Source: Candidatus Yanofskybacteria bacterium RIFCSPHIGHO2_01_FULL_44_22
GTDB lineage: Bacteria; Patescibacteriota; Minisyncoccia; 2-02-FULL-40-12; GWA2-44-9
Direction: 5' to 3'
DNA: 13,797 nt
Assembly: GCA_001794205.1 (NCBI GenBank)
Contig: MGJJ01000002.1
Location: 1 to 13,797 of the forward strand
Shown: piece by piece, positions 1 through 6,683 of the stretch
Position numbering within the stretch: the first letter of the stretch is position 1
Layout: each line of letters begins with the position of its first letter
The notes under the pieces: model-generated
Told to the model about the DNA's origin: nothing
Databases searched by the model: none
The model's input: the letters and a program-made list of their open reading frames with translations, nothing else
Translations under genes and position numbers: made by a program

Positions 1-1136
1 GGCTTGTATACCGAATCGAATCTTTCTTCTTTGGCGGTTCCGTCGGCATAAGATATTTTTCTGACGAAATACGCCTTCATTGAGCCGCTGGGTTTTTCGT
101 CGTATTGGTAAGGCCCGTCCATGTTTACGGTCCGTTCATCGCTTGTTCCGTAAATTTCAAAAATCACTTTGCCGTTTTTTACCTTGCCCTGGATAAGAAT
201 GTGGGCAGGAGTATTGTTGACGAATTTGAGGTCAGTAACGCCAGGATAAATTGTGGCGTCAAACCCCTGCGGGTTGTAATATTTAACCGGAAACGAATGC
301 GGCTTTCTTTCGGTAATCGGCAGGCCGGCCAATATTGCCGCCCTGAAGAGCGTAGTTGAAACCTGGCAAATTCCGCCGCCGTATTCCGGAACCAATTCAC
401 CGTTTTTAATGACTAATTCTTGTTCAAAGCCGTTGTTGCCGTCAATTTCCCCCAAAAAACTGTTAAAAGAGAATTCATCTCCCGGTTTAACGATTACGCC
501 TGAAATTTTTGAAGACCCCATTTTTATATTTTGAATTCTCGCCGGACTTGATTTGCCGTAATCCGATTCGCCGCGTCCCAACAGGGCGGATATGCCCAAA
601 CCGTTTATTTTTGCCAGCGTAATCGCCGGCTCCATTTTTGTAATTGTCAGTCCGGCGGAATCTCTTTTATTCACTAAGGCTTGAATTATGGATGCTTCGG
701 ACTTCTGAATGTTGATTTTCTTGCCCGGAACCGACTCCAAAAAAACCTTGGCTCGTCCGTTTTCCATTTCAAATCTTGCGTTAGTCGGTTCCGTATCAAT
801 GTCGGCGGCGAGCGAAAGAAGATAACTCTTTAATTTATCGGAAGAAATCCTGACGTCATTTCTGCCGGTATAAGCCCTCTCATAAGTTTCCAGCCAATTT
901 TGGACGATTGGAGCGGGAACGGCAATTTTTTTATTCTCGGCAATAAGGGAAAGTGATTTTTGTTCGGCGAATAACGAGGAAAAATCCTTTACTTGGGCCC
1001 TTAAATCATTGGCCGGACGCGAATGAATGAAGGCCCAGGTTCCGCCCCGAAAAGCCAACAAAACAAAAACACCGGCTATCGCCAACCGGTAAATCGAGTT
1101 GCGAGGTTTTAGCAGCCCCAAAGGACCATTGGCCAT
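1..1136 (-). CDS. VanW-family envelope protein, 3' end cut off
   Basis: The reading frame is open for 378 codons from the ATG at 1136 to the left edge, so the C-terminus is missing. Residues about 15-35 form one hydrophobic segment after a basic N-terminus, giving a membrane anchor with the rest outside the membrane. Residues about 45-155 fit the peptidoglycan-binding-like domain often found before VanW. The VanW domain follows (about 190-310), with its signature EYGGGICQVSTTLFRA near 251-266 and the KPGDEFSFN segment near 217-225. VanW is named from vancomycin-resistance clusters, but its biochemical role is unknown; in CPR it is a common envelope protein and does not imply resistance. Its ATG shares one base with the hsp20 stop (TAATG), so the two are translationally coupled. 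There is no Shine-Dalgarno site. Confidence 0.88.
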   Translation of the reverse strand, partial: MANGPLGLLKPRNSIYRLAIAGVFVLLAFRGGTWAFIHSRPANDLRAQVKDFSSLFAEQKSLSLIAENKKIAVPAPIVQNWLETYERAYTGRNDVRISSDKLKSYLLSLAADIDTEPTNARFEMENGRAKVFLESVPGKKINIQKSEASIIQALVNKRDSAGLTITKMEPAITLAKINGLGISALLGRGESDYGKSSPARIQNIKMGSSKISGVIVKPGDEFSFNSFLGEIDGNNGFEQELVIKNGELVPEYGGGICQVSTTLFRAAILAGLPITERKPHSFPVKYYNPQGFDATIYPGVTDLKFVNNTPAHILIQGKVKNGKVIFEIYGTSDERTVNMDGPYQYDEKPSGSMKAYFVRKISYADGTAKEERFDSVYK

Positions 1137-1543
1137 TAACCGGTTATTTTTATTTTCTTGGTTTGAGTTTTTTCCAATTTGGGCAGGCGGATGGTAAGAA
1201 CGCCGTTCTTATATGAGGCTTTAGAGTTTTCGGTATCCACGTCTGCCGGCAGAATGACGGAACGGGAAAAGGAGCCCCAATAAAGCTCTTGATAATAATA
1301 ATCGGAAGATTTTATTCTTTTTTCCTGCGAGCGGGTGCCCCTGATTGTCACCATGTCTTTGGTGATTGATATGTCCAAATCTTTTTCCGGGTCCACGCCG
1401 GCAATGGTTGACTGGATGATGATATCGTCATTGTCTTGAAAAACATCAATGGTCAATTGACCTTCGTTTTGCTGTGCCGGTTTGGGTTTGGCGGCCGCCA
1501 GTTCAACGTCCAAACCACCCTCTTCGTTTAAAAAATCTTCCAT
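1136..1543 (-). CDS. Small heat-shock protein (Hsp20/alpha-crystallin)
   Basis: This 135-residue protein is a small heat-shock chaperone that holds unfolding proteins in a refoldable state in the cytoplasm. The alpha-crystallin domain covers about residues 28-118: a first beta strand LTIDVFQDNDDIIIQSTIAG, a central YWGSFSRSVILP, and the hallmark YKNGVLTIRLPK near the end. The C-terminal IKITG matches the I-x-I motif that docks into neighbouring subunits in oligomers. The short, charged N-terminal arm (about 27 residues) is typical of bacterial members. It sits between the PrsW-like gene (19-base gap) and vanW (1-base overlap), all on the same strand, suggesting one transcript. No ribosome binding site is visible; the stretch before the ATG is AT-rich. 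Confidence 0.92.
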   Translation of the reverse strand: MEDFLNEEGGLDVELAAAKPKPAQQNEGQLTIDVFQDNDDIIIQSTIAGVDPEKDLDISITKDMVTIRGTRSQEKRIKSSDYYYQELYWGSFSRSVILPADVDTENSKASYKNGVLTIRLPKLEKTQTKKIKITG

Positions 1544-1562
1544 AAAATATGATTGTTAATTG

Positions 1563-2333
1563 TTATTTTATAAAATTCAATTCTCGTTTCATCGGCTGGA
1601 CCGTCAAAACGGCGCCGGCTGACGATTGCTTGTGCCTTTCTCTTATTTTATCAAACAATATGGAAATCAGGAAGGCCATTATGAGCAGAAGAGAAGTGGA
1701 ATAAATCAAGCCGGTAAGGCGATTTTGAAACGCTGAAAGAAAAACGTTGAACGAAAGATGAAAAAGGGTGGCCATAGTTATGCCCATTACGACAAGTTTT
1801 TTGCGATGGGCTTGAAAAAACCACGACATGGCCAGAAAGTATCCAAGCAGGGCCGACGATAAGGCGTGAAGCAGAGTGGCGCCCATTGAACGCAATGCCC
1901 AAACCCCCAAAGCGGCATTGGCGCCGTCGGGAATTATCTTGAACATCACCAAAATGTTTTCTATGGCCGCAAATCCTAAAGCGGCAGTAAGCATGTAAAT
2001 CATGGCGTCAACGGGTTCGTCAAACGCCGGATTGCGCAGAACCAGCAGAACAACGACGAAATATTTGATTAATTCTTCCACAAAAGCCGCCCACGCAAAA
2101 AATGATGCGCTGTCCTGGGAAAAAATAGGAGACGGAAAAAAATTACCGAGTTGGACAAAACCAAGCTGGAAGACGATAGCGGCGGGGGAGATGATTATGC
2201 CAAGCAGGAAAGTTTTGGTGAGAAGGGTTTTGGGTTCGGGGTGGCAATCTTTGCGAAGATAATATGAAAGCCAAAGCAGGCTGGGCAAAAGTCCGAGAGT
2301 TACAAGAAGTGCGCTGTTCAAAAGGGGGGGCAT
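1563..2333 (-). CDS. PrsW-like intramembrane metalloprotease
   Basis: This is a predicted polytopic membrane protein of 256 residues with the conserved pattern of the PrsW/CPBP-type protease superfamily: FVEELIKYF at 84-92 (the EExxK motif), EPVDAMIY followed by GFAAIEN at about 106-126, LLHALSSALLGY at 154-165 and TLFHLSFN at 189-196. The paired Glu86/Glu87 with His156 and His192 are the expected metal ligands and catalytic residues. In Bacillus, PrsW cleaves the anti-sigma factor RsiW; the substrate here is unknown. An earlier in-frame ATG at 2399 would add 22 basic residues, but a consensus -10 box ends exactly six bases before the ATG at 2333, so the later start is preferred, with a leaderless message. 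The C-terminal tail from about residue 230 is cytosolic and basic. Confidence 0.85.
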   Translation of the reverse strand: MPPLLNSALLVTLGLLPSLLWLSYYLRKDCHPEPKTLLTKTFLLGIIISPAAIVFQLGFVQLGNFFPSPIFSQDSASFFAWAAFVEELIKYFVVVLLVLRNPAFDEPVDAMIYMLTAALGFAAIENILVMFKIIPDGANAALGVWALRSMGATLLHALSSALLGYFLAMSWFFQAHRKKLVVMGITMATLFHLSFNVFLSAFQNRLTGLIYSTSLLLIMAFLISILFDKIRERHKQSSAGAVLTVQPMKRELNFIK

Positions 2334-2339
2334 ATTTTT

Positions 2340-2368
2340 ATTATACAACCTTTGCCGGGAAATGAGAA
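2340..2368 (-). promoter_or_regulatory. Promoter of the prsW-hsp20-vanW cluster, leaderless
   Basis: On the minus strand, TTCTCA (2368-2363, 4 of 6 matches to the -35 consensus) is separated by 17 bases from a perfect TATAAT (2345-2340). Only six bases, AAAAAT, separate the -10 box from the ATG at 2333, so transcription should begin at or next to the A of the start codon. No other candidate ribosome binding site is present. Confidence 0.65.
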
Positions 2369-2426
2369 AAAGGCCGCTCCGCCCCCGCCCCTTTTCCATG
2401 TTTCAAAGCACTTCGCAATTTAACGA

Positions 2427-2456
2427 GTCCCACACTTAAGTGTTTAAGTGTGGGAC
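2427..2456. repeat. Perfect hairpin in the valS-prsW spacer
   Basis: A 13-bp perfect inverted repeat (gtcccacacttaa and its complement) surrounds a 4-base loop. It lies between valS and prsW and is not followed by a clear T run on either strand, so it is better called a structured repeat than a simple terminator. Confidence 0.75.
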
Positions 2457-2480
2457 GAGCGCTACGGCGCGCTCTTTTTT
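2457..2480 (+). terminator. Terminator-like hairpin with T run on the plus strand
   Basis: GAGCGC, a 6-base loop and GCGCTC are followed by six T residues on the plus strand. This looks like an intrinsic terminator, but no plus-strand gene precedes it within 2.4 kb; it may block antisense transcription or simply be part of the repeat cluster in this spacer. Confidence 0.4.
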
Positions 2481-2559
2481 CAATCTGCTCGACCGTTTAG
2501 GATAAACAAGGGATTTCTGTCCTGCCCCTATGTCGGACTTAGGGGAAAAAGAGCGCGCC
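2466..2559. repeat. 94-bp segment bounded by 14-bp inverted repeats
   Basis: GGCGCGCTCTTTTT (2466-2479) and its exact complement (2546-2559) face each other across 66 bases. Inside is a further 6-bp hairpin, CCCCTA/TAGGGG (2525-2545). The arrangement resembles a very short non-autonomous element with terminal inverted repeats, but no target-site duplication is visible at its edges. It lies 10 bases beyond the valS stop, so it could also act as the end of the valS transcript. Confidence 0.55.
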
Positions 2560-2569
2560 CCTCCGCCAC

Positions 2570-4840
2570 TTATCTTTGATTGTTAGTTGATGTTTGGCTG
2601 AGAAATGTCAAAGGAACCGGCCAACTTTCAACCAAAAGAAGTTTTTTGTTTTTGAGCGGGAGTTTGGAGTAGATTTCTTCAGTGATAAAGGGCATGAAAG
2701 GATGGAGAAGTTTCAAGCAGTCGGCTAAAATATAAAGCAGGGTTTCTTTAGTTTCGTCATCTTCCTTTTCCTTCGTTTCTTCCAGATACTTGTCGGCGAA
2801 ATCGTGCCAGACGAAATCGTAAAGAAGATGGGCCGCCTCTCCAAACCGGTAATTTTCGATATTTCCGGTCACATCCAAAGCGACCTTATTTAATTTTTCC
2901 ACAATCTCCGCTCTCGGTTTTGAGCCATCAGTCATCAGCCATTGGCCATTAGCTTTTGTAATCACATACCTTGCGATATTCCAAAGTTTATTTGCGAATT
3001 TTTTGCCCATCATAATCACATCTTCATTGAACCGGATATCCTGAAGCTCGGCGGTTTGATAAGCCAATCCGAACCTTAAAGCGTCGGTGCCGTATTTTTC
3101 AGTTAAATCAAGAGGGTTGATTCCCGTACCGAGGGACTTGGACATTCTCCGGCCGTCCTTGGTGAGAACGGTGGGGTGAATATAAATGTCTTTAAAAGGG
3201 ACCTGGCCGGTGAATTCCAGGCCGGAAAAAATCATGCGCACTATCCAGAGAAAAAGTATGTCTCTGGCGCTGGTGATGAAATGAGTCGGATAATATTCGG
3301 CCAGGTCTTTAGTTTTTTCCGGCCAGCCCATCACGGCAAACGGCCAAAGAGCCGAGGAAAACCACGTATCCAAGACATCTTCGGACTGGATATAGCGGGC
3401 GTCGCAATATTCGCATTTCGGTTTTTTCGCGGACACAATGATATTCTCACATTTTTCAAATTGGTTGGCTTGTTCGTCTAAGTTTTTCGAAGAAAAATTT
3501 TGGCGGGGTACGCATTTTGGTTCATGGAACCAGACCGGCAGACGGTGTCCCCACCAAAGCTGGCGGGAGATATTCCAGTCGCGGATATTTTTTAGCCAGT
3601 TTTCATAGGGAGCGTTCCAGCGAGCGGGATTAAAGGTTATTTTTTTGTCACGGAGAGCGTCAAGGGCCAGTTTTGCCAGTTCTTCCATCTTAAGGAACCA
3701 TTGTTCGGAGGGCAGGGGCTCTATGACTGAATTGCACCGGTCGCAGCGGGCGATGTTATGTTCGTAGTCTTCTATTTTTTCCATTAATCCGAGTTTTTCC
3801 AGGTCTTCGGCGATTTGTTCGCGGGCTTCGGTGGTTTTCATTCCGGTATATCTTATGCCGGCATTTTCATTCATCTTTCCGCGCTCATCGATTATTTTGA
3901 TTGACGGTAAATTATTCCGGCGGGCTATTTCCGAATCGGTGATATCATGAGCCGGAGTGACTTTTATTATGCCGGTTCCGAATTCGGGGTCCACGGCGAT
4001 GTCGCCGACTACCCTTATTTTTATTTTTTTAATTTTCGGTTTTTCTTCTTTGGGAACGGTGTTATCGACCGATTCGATTTCAAGCTCTTGGCCGATATAT
4101 TTTTTATATCTTTCATCGGACGGATGAACGGCCAGGGCGGTGTCGCCGAGTTTGGTTTCCGGCCTTACCGTGGCCAAGGCAAAAGGTCCGTATTTTATGA
4201 AATAAAGTTTTGATTTTTCCGGAATGTAATTGACTTCCAGGTCGGAAATTGAAGTCGCGCATCGGACACACCAATTAACCACCCGCTCGCCTCGATAAAT
4301 CCAACCCTTTTCATAATAGTGGATAAAAGCGGTTTCTACCGCTTTTTGATAGGCGGGGTCCAGGGTGAATTTGGTTCTGGACCAATCCAGAGACAAACCG
4401 AGTTTTTTGAACTGATTTAAAATCGCGCCGCCGTATTTTTCCCGCCACTGCCACATTCTCTCCAGAAATTTTTCTCTTCCGAGCCGATGGCGGGAAAGCC
4501 CCTCTTTGGCTAACTGTTTTTCCACGGCATTTTGCGCGGCAATACCGGCATGGTCGGTTCCCGGAAGCCACAACGTTTTATATCCCTGCATTCTTTTCAT
4601 TCTGAAAATTATGTCCTCCATAATGTTTTCAAGGGCATGGCCCATGTGCAATTCGCCGGTAATGTTGGGCGGGGCGATGGCGGCGACGAATGTTTCTGGC
4701 TTGCCCGGAACTTTACTGAAGGGCTTGCCGACCGGTAAATTGTCCGGATTAAAGAAACCGCTTTTCTCCCAAAGTTTGTAAATTTTTTCTTCCGTTTCTT
4801 TCGGATTGTACGACTTCGGAATGTCTTCCATATCTTCCAT
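2570..4840 (-). CDS. valS: Valyl-tRNA synthetase, short form
   Basis: The enzyme charges tRNA-Val with valine in the cytoplasm. Counting from the ATG at 4840 (756 residues), the HIGH motif is HMGH at 65-68 after APPNITGEL, and the KMSKS loop is RMSKS near 565-569. Between them lie the CP1 editing domain (about 210-365), three CxxC pairs that probably bind zinc, and WWGHRLPVWF. The anticodon-binding domain ends near residue 735, and the C-terminal coiled-coil arm of typical bacterial ValRS (about 880-950 residues) is absent. A TTG six codons upstream, overlapping tsaD by 8 bases, is a possible but weaker start. A degenerate 7-bp tandem repeat encodes NGQWLMTDG just after the catalytic core. 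It follows tsaD with a 10-base gap. Confidence 0.95.
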   Translation of the reverse strand: MEDMEDIPKSYNPKETEEKIYKLWEKSGFFNPDNLPVGKPFSKVPGKPETFVAAIAPPNITGELHMGHALENIMEDIIFRMKRMQGYKTLWLPGTDHAGIAAQNAVEKQLAKEGLSRHRLGREKFLERMWQWREKYGGAILNQFKKLGLSLDWSRTKFTLDPAYQKAVETAFIHYYEKGWIYRGERVVNWCVRCATSISDLEVNYIPEKSKLYFIKYGPFALATVRPETKLGDTALAVHPSDERYKKYIGQELEIESVDNTVPKEEKPKIKKIKIRVVGDIAVDPEFGTGIIKVTPAHDITDSEIARRNNLPSIKIIDERGKMNENAGIRYTGMKTTEAREQIAEDLEKLGLMEKIEDYEHNIARCDRCNSVIEPLPSEQWFLKMEELAKLALDALRDKKITFNPARWNAPYENWLKNIRDWNISRQLWWGHRLPVWFHEPKCVPRQNFSSKNLDEQANQFEKCENIIVSAKKPKCEYCDARYIQSEDVLDTWFSSALWPFAVMGWPEKTKDLAEYYPTHFITSARDILFLWIVRMIFSGLEFTGQVPFKDIYIHPTVLTKDGRRMSKSLGTGINPLDLTEKYGTDALRFGLAYQTAELQDIRFNEDVIMMGKKFANKLWNIARYVITKANGQWLMTDGSKPRAEIVEKLNKVALDVTGNIENYRFGEAAHLLYDFVWHDFADKYLEETKEKEDDETKETLLYILADCLKLLHPFMPFITEEIYSKLPLKNKKLLLVESWPVPLTFLSQTSTNNQR
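2924..2951. repeat. Degenerate heptamer repeat inside valS
   Basis: On the plus strand four consecutive 7-bp units can be read: GCCATCA, GTCATCA, GCCATTG, GCCATTA. Because 7 is not a multiple of 3, three units are needed to keep a reading frame. The repeat encodes a hydrophilic stretch between the catalytic core and the anticodon-binding domain of ValRS. A related repeat lies in tsaD. Confidence 0.6.
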
Positions 4841-4850
4841 AAGATTTATC

Positions 4851-5978
4851 TTAAACAAAACCGAGGTTGGCGTCCATATCGATTTTTGACCAGGAATAGA
4901 AGCTAAGAGACTTTTTATTTGTCAGATAATTGAAATATCCGGCAAGGGCAATCATGGCGGCATTATCACCTGTGTATTCCACAAGCGGTTGGAAATATTT
5001 AAAACCGTTCTGCTCGGCATTTTTCTTAAGTTCGATTCGCAGGGTTTCATTAGCCGATACTCCGCCGGATAACAAAATTGATTTTACGCCGTATTGTTTG
5101 GCGGCGCGGACGGTTTTTATTACCAAAACTTCCGTTGCGGATTTTTGGAAAGAGGCGGCAACATCGGCTTTCTGCTTGGCAGAAAGCCGATGTTGCCCTG
5201 AGCTTGTCGAAGGGCTTGCCCTGAACTTTGTCGAAGGGCTTTTTGTGACGATGTCTCTAATCAGATATAAGACCGCTGTTTTCAAGCCGGAATAACTGAA
5301 ATCAAAGTTTTTTAATTTAAGCATCGGACGGGGCAGGGGATATTTTTCGGGGTCGCCGTCTTTTGCGATTTTTGAAATAGCCGGTCCGCCCGGATAGCCG
5401 AGTCCGAGAAGCCGAGCCACCTTGTCAAACGCTTCGCCGGCGGCATCGTCCAAAGTTTCGCCGATTAATTTGTATTTCCCGTAGTTTGCCATAAGCACCA
5501 GTTCTGTGTGCCCGCCGGAAACAATTAAATTAAGAGCCGGAAAAATGTTTTTGGATTGTCTATCGTCGATGGTCAATGGTCTATTGTCGTTTTTGGGTAG
5601 CCAGTTGGAGTAAATATGTCCTTCAAGGTGATTGACGCCAATAATCGGTTTGTCGTATAGCCAAGCGATTGTTTTTGCAAAAGACAGTCCGGCTAAAAGA
5701 GCGGGGCTAAGGCCCGGCCCGCGAGTTACGGCGATTAAATTGATTTCTTTTTTCAAATCTTTGATACCGGCGGTTTTAAGGGCAAGATTAAAAACCCGTC
5801 TGATATTTTTGACATGTTCTCTGGCGGCCAGATTGGGTACCACTCCGCCAAATTTGGCGTGGATTTTGACCTGCGACGAAACAATGTTTGATAAAATAGA
5901 AATCTTATTTTTTCCCCTGATTTCCAGCACTGCCACCGCTGTTTCATCGCATGATGTTTCAATGCCGAGAATTCGCAT
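4851..5978 (-). CDS. tsaD: tRNA t6A37 threonylcarbamoyltransferase TsaD
   Basis: TsaD (Kae1/YgjD family) transfers the threonylcarbamoyl group to A37 of ANN-decoding tRNAs, working with TsaB and TsaE. The 375-residue protein starts with the ASKHA signature MRILGIETSCDETAVAV; His117 and His121 (HLEGH) are metal ligands; SGGHTEL is at 154-160, DDAAGEAFDKVARLLGLGYPGG at 177-198, SGGVSAN at 304-310 and YTGDNAAM at 335-342. It is 30-40 residues longer than usual because of two low-complexity inserts: about 129-144 (heptamer repeat, PLTIDDRQ) and about 246-268 (two CCCTTCGAC-type repeats, SPSTSSGQ, plus an inverted duplication). Both lie in loops, so the enzyme may still work. The ATG at 5978 lacks a Shine-Dalgarno site and is probably leaderless. 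valS follows downstream. Confidence 0.95.
   Translation of the reverse strand: MRILGIETSCDETAVAVLEIRGKNKISILSNIVSSQVKIHAKFGGVVPNLAAREHVKNIRRVFNLALKTAGIKDLKKEINLIAVTRGPGLSPALLAGLSFAKTIAWLYDKPIIGVNHLEGHIYSNWLPKNDNRPLTIDDRQSKNIFPALNLIVSGGHTELVLMANYGKYKLIGETLDDAAGEAFDKVARLLGLGYPGGPAISKIAKDGDPEKYPLPRPMLKLKNFDFSYSGLKTAVLYLIRDIVTKSPSTKFRASPSTSSGQHRLSAKQKADVAASFQKSATEVLVIKTVRAAKQYGVKSILLSGGVSANETLRIELKKNAEQNGFKYFQPLVEYTGDNAAMIALAGYFNYLTNKKSLSFYSWSKIDMDANLGFV
5157..5197. repeat. Perfect 19-bp hairpin inside tsaD
   Basis: The left arm, ggcaacatcggctttctgc, is followed by a 3-base loop and its exact complement (5179-5197). One arm encodes the conserved KQKADVAA of TsaD; the other encodes QHRLSA, which belongs to the insert. 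This is what an inverted duplication of the conserved segment would leave. The arm touches the adjoining CCCTGAGCTTGTCGAAGGG repeat. Confidence 0.9.
5196..5238. repeat. Two copies of a 19-20 bp dispersed-type repeat inside tsaD
   Basis: CCCTGAGCTTGTCGAAGGG (5196-5214) and a variant, CCCTGAACTTTGTCGAAGGG (5219-5238), are separated by CTTG. In the tsaD frame they encode SPSTKFRA and SPSTSSGQ. From memory, this repeat type recurs widely in CPR and other bacterial genomes, often within coding sequence; this has not been checked here. Confidence 0.75.
5554..5588. repeat. Five-unit degenerate heptamer repeat inside tsaD
   Basis: The plus strand reads GATTGTC, TATCGTC, GATGGTC, AATGGTC, TATTGTC, five 7-bp units all ending in GTC with AT at positions 2-3. 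It encodes the insert NRPLTIDDRQ of TsaD in a variable loop after the HLEGH motif. Confidence 0.75.
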
Positions 5979-5985
5979 AGGCCGA

Positions 5986-6014
5986 AAGATATCACTTTTA
6001 TTGATTTATTTCAA
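5986..6014 (-). promoter_or_regulatory. Probable tsaD-valS promoter, leaderless
   Basis: On the minus strand TTGAAA (6014-6009) and TATCTT (5991-5986) are 17 bases apart, and the -10 box is followed by seven bases before the tsaD ATG. It overlaps the divergent tRNA-Glu promoter, so the two may compete. Confidence 0.45.
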
Positions 6015-6029
6015 TTTTTATGGGATAAT
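6001..6029 (+). promoter_or_regulatory. Promoter of tRNA-Glu
   Basis: TTGATT (6001-6006), a 17-base spacer and GATAAT (6024-6029) preceded by an extended TGG. The predicted start near 6036 leaves about 30 bases of leader before the mature tRNA 5' end. Confidence 0.6.
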
Positions 6030-6065
6030 TTAAAAATTGTGTTGCAGAAGCTGAATAAGTGTGAG

Positions 6066-6139
6066 GGCCCTGTCGTCTAACCCGGTTAGGACACATGGTT
6101 TTCATCCATGTAATACGGGTTCAAATCCCGTCGGGGCTG
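6066..6139 (+). tRNA. tRNA-Glu (anticodon TTC)
   Basis: The sequence folds as a cloverleaf: acceptor GGCCCTG pairs with CGGGGCT (6132-6138, with two G-U pairs), a D arm follows, the anticodon stem CATGG/CCATG encloses loop TTTTCAT with anticodon TTC, and the T stem ACGGG/CCCGT encloses TTCAAAT. Discriminator base 73 is G, the usual identity base of bacterial tRNA-Glu. CCA is not encoded (the next bases are CAA), so it must be added by the CCA-adding enzyme. It is a single gene facing away from tsaD and converging on the infC cluster, whose terminator follows directly. Confidence 0.95.
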
Positions 6140-6140
6140 C

Positions 6141-6176
6141 AATAAAAATACAACAGCCCCGCTATGGGGGCCGTTG
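6141..6176 (-). terminator. Terminator of the infC-rpmI-rplT cluster
   Basis: On the minus strand CAACGGCCCC pairs with the following GGGGCTGTTG (one G-U pair), and the stem runs into TATTTTTATT. It begins 12 bases after the stop of the last gene of the cluster. On the plus strand the stem has one mismatch and a weaker T run, but it may also end the tRNA-Glu transcript. Confidence 0.85.
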
Positions 6177-6187
6177 TTGTCAACAAT

Positions 6188-6661
6188 TCATTTTGTTTCT
6201 GAAAAAGGGTCTTTCAGCAAGCCGGCCTCTTTTTCTTTCTGAAGAGCAACCTGATGGGCTTTCCAGAAAATCATTCCCCGGCGCATCTCTTTGCGTTCGG
6301 TTATTTCGTGCAGGACCGCGCTGTCGGAAAACCGCTGGGACATTTTTCTGTTCTTTTCCACGTTGCGGCAAACGCATTTGGCGGGATGCCGGATTCCGAC
6401 CCAGATTTCGTTCAAGGGGATAAACTCATGAACATAGCCGTGTCCGGCATGTCCGAAAATAGCGCTCAAGTTATTACGTACCCATTCGCCGTCCACTTGG
6501 AATACTTTTAACCCGCCTTGTTTTCTTATAAATTTTTTCCAGGAACCTCGCAAAATAAAATTACGGTCTTTGTCGGCGGCTCTTTCCTGTATTTCCGCTT
6601 CCAATTTTTTCCAAAGCTTGTCGCGGGTGTCTTTTTTTTGAGCTTTTATCCCGTATTGCAT
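6188..6661 (-). CDS. Uncharacterised protein with HExxE-like motif, fourth gene of infC cluster
   Basis: I do not recognise a named family. The 157-residue product has a lysine-rich helical N-terminus (1-50), a compact middle with VDGEWVRNNL, GHGYVHEFIPLNEIWVG (73-89) and CVC (96-98), and a helical C-terminus beginning LHEITERKEMRRGM (117-130) and ending in AHQVALQKEKE. The layout HE-x-x-E followed 14 residues later by AH suggests a possible metal site, and similar 'IPxNEIWI...LHE..E...M..GM...AH' proteins occur, from memory, in phage and CPR genomes; both points are inference. The frame opens further upstream (6736), but that would overlap rplT by 53 bases; the ATG at 6661 lies 22 bases after the rplT stop. 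The terminator follows at once. Confidence 0.7.
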   Translation of the reverse strand: MQYGIKAQKKDTRDKLWKKLEAEIQERAADKDRNFILRGSWKKFIRKQGGLKVFQVDGEWVRNNLSAIFGHAGHGYVHEFIPLNEIWVGIRHPAKCVCRNVEKNRKMSQRFSDSAVLHEITERKEMRRGMIFWKAHQVALQKEKEAGLLKDPFSETK

Positions 6662-6683
6662 GTTTTGTAAACAAGCTCGCTTT

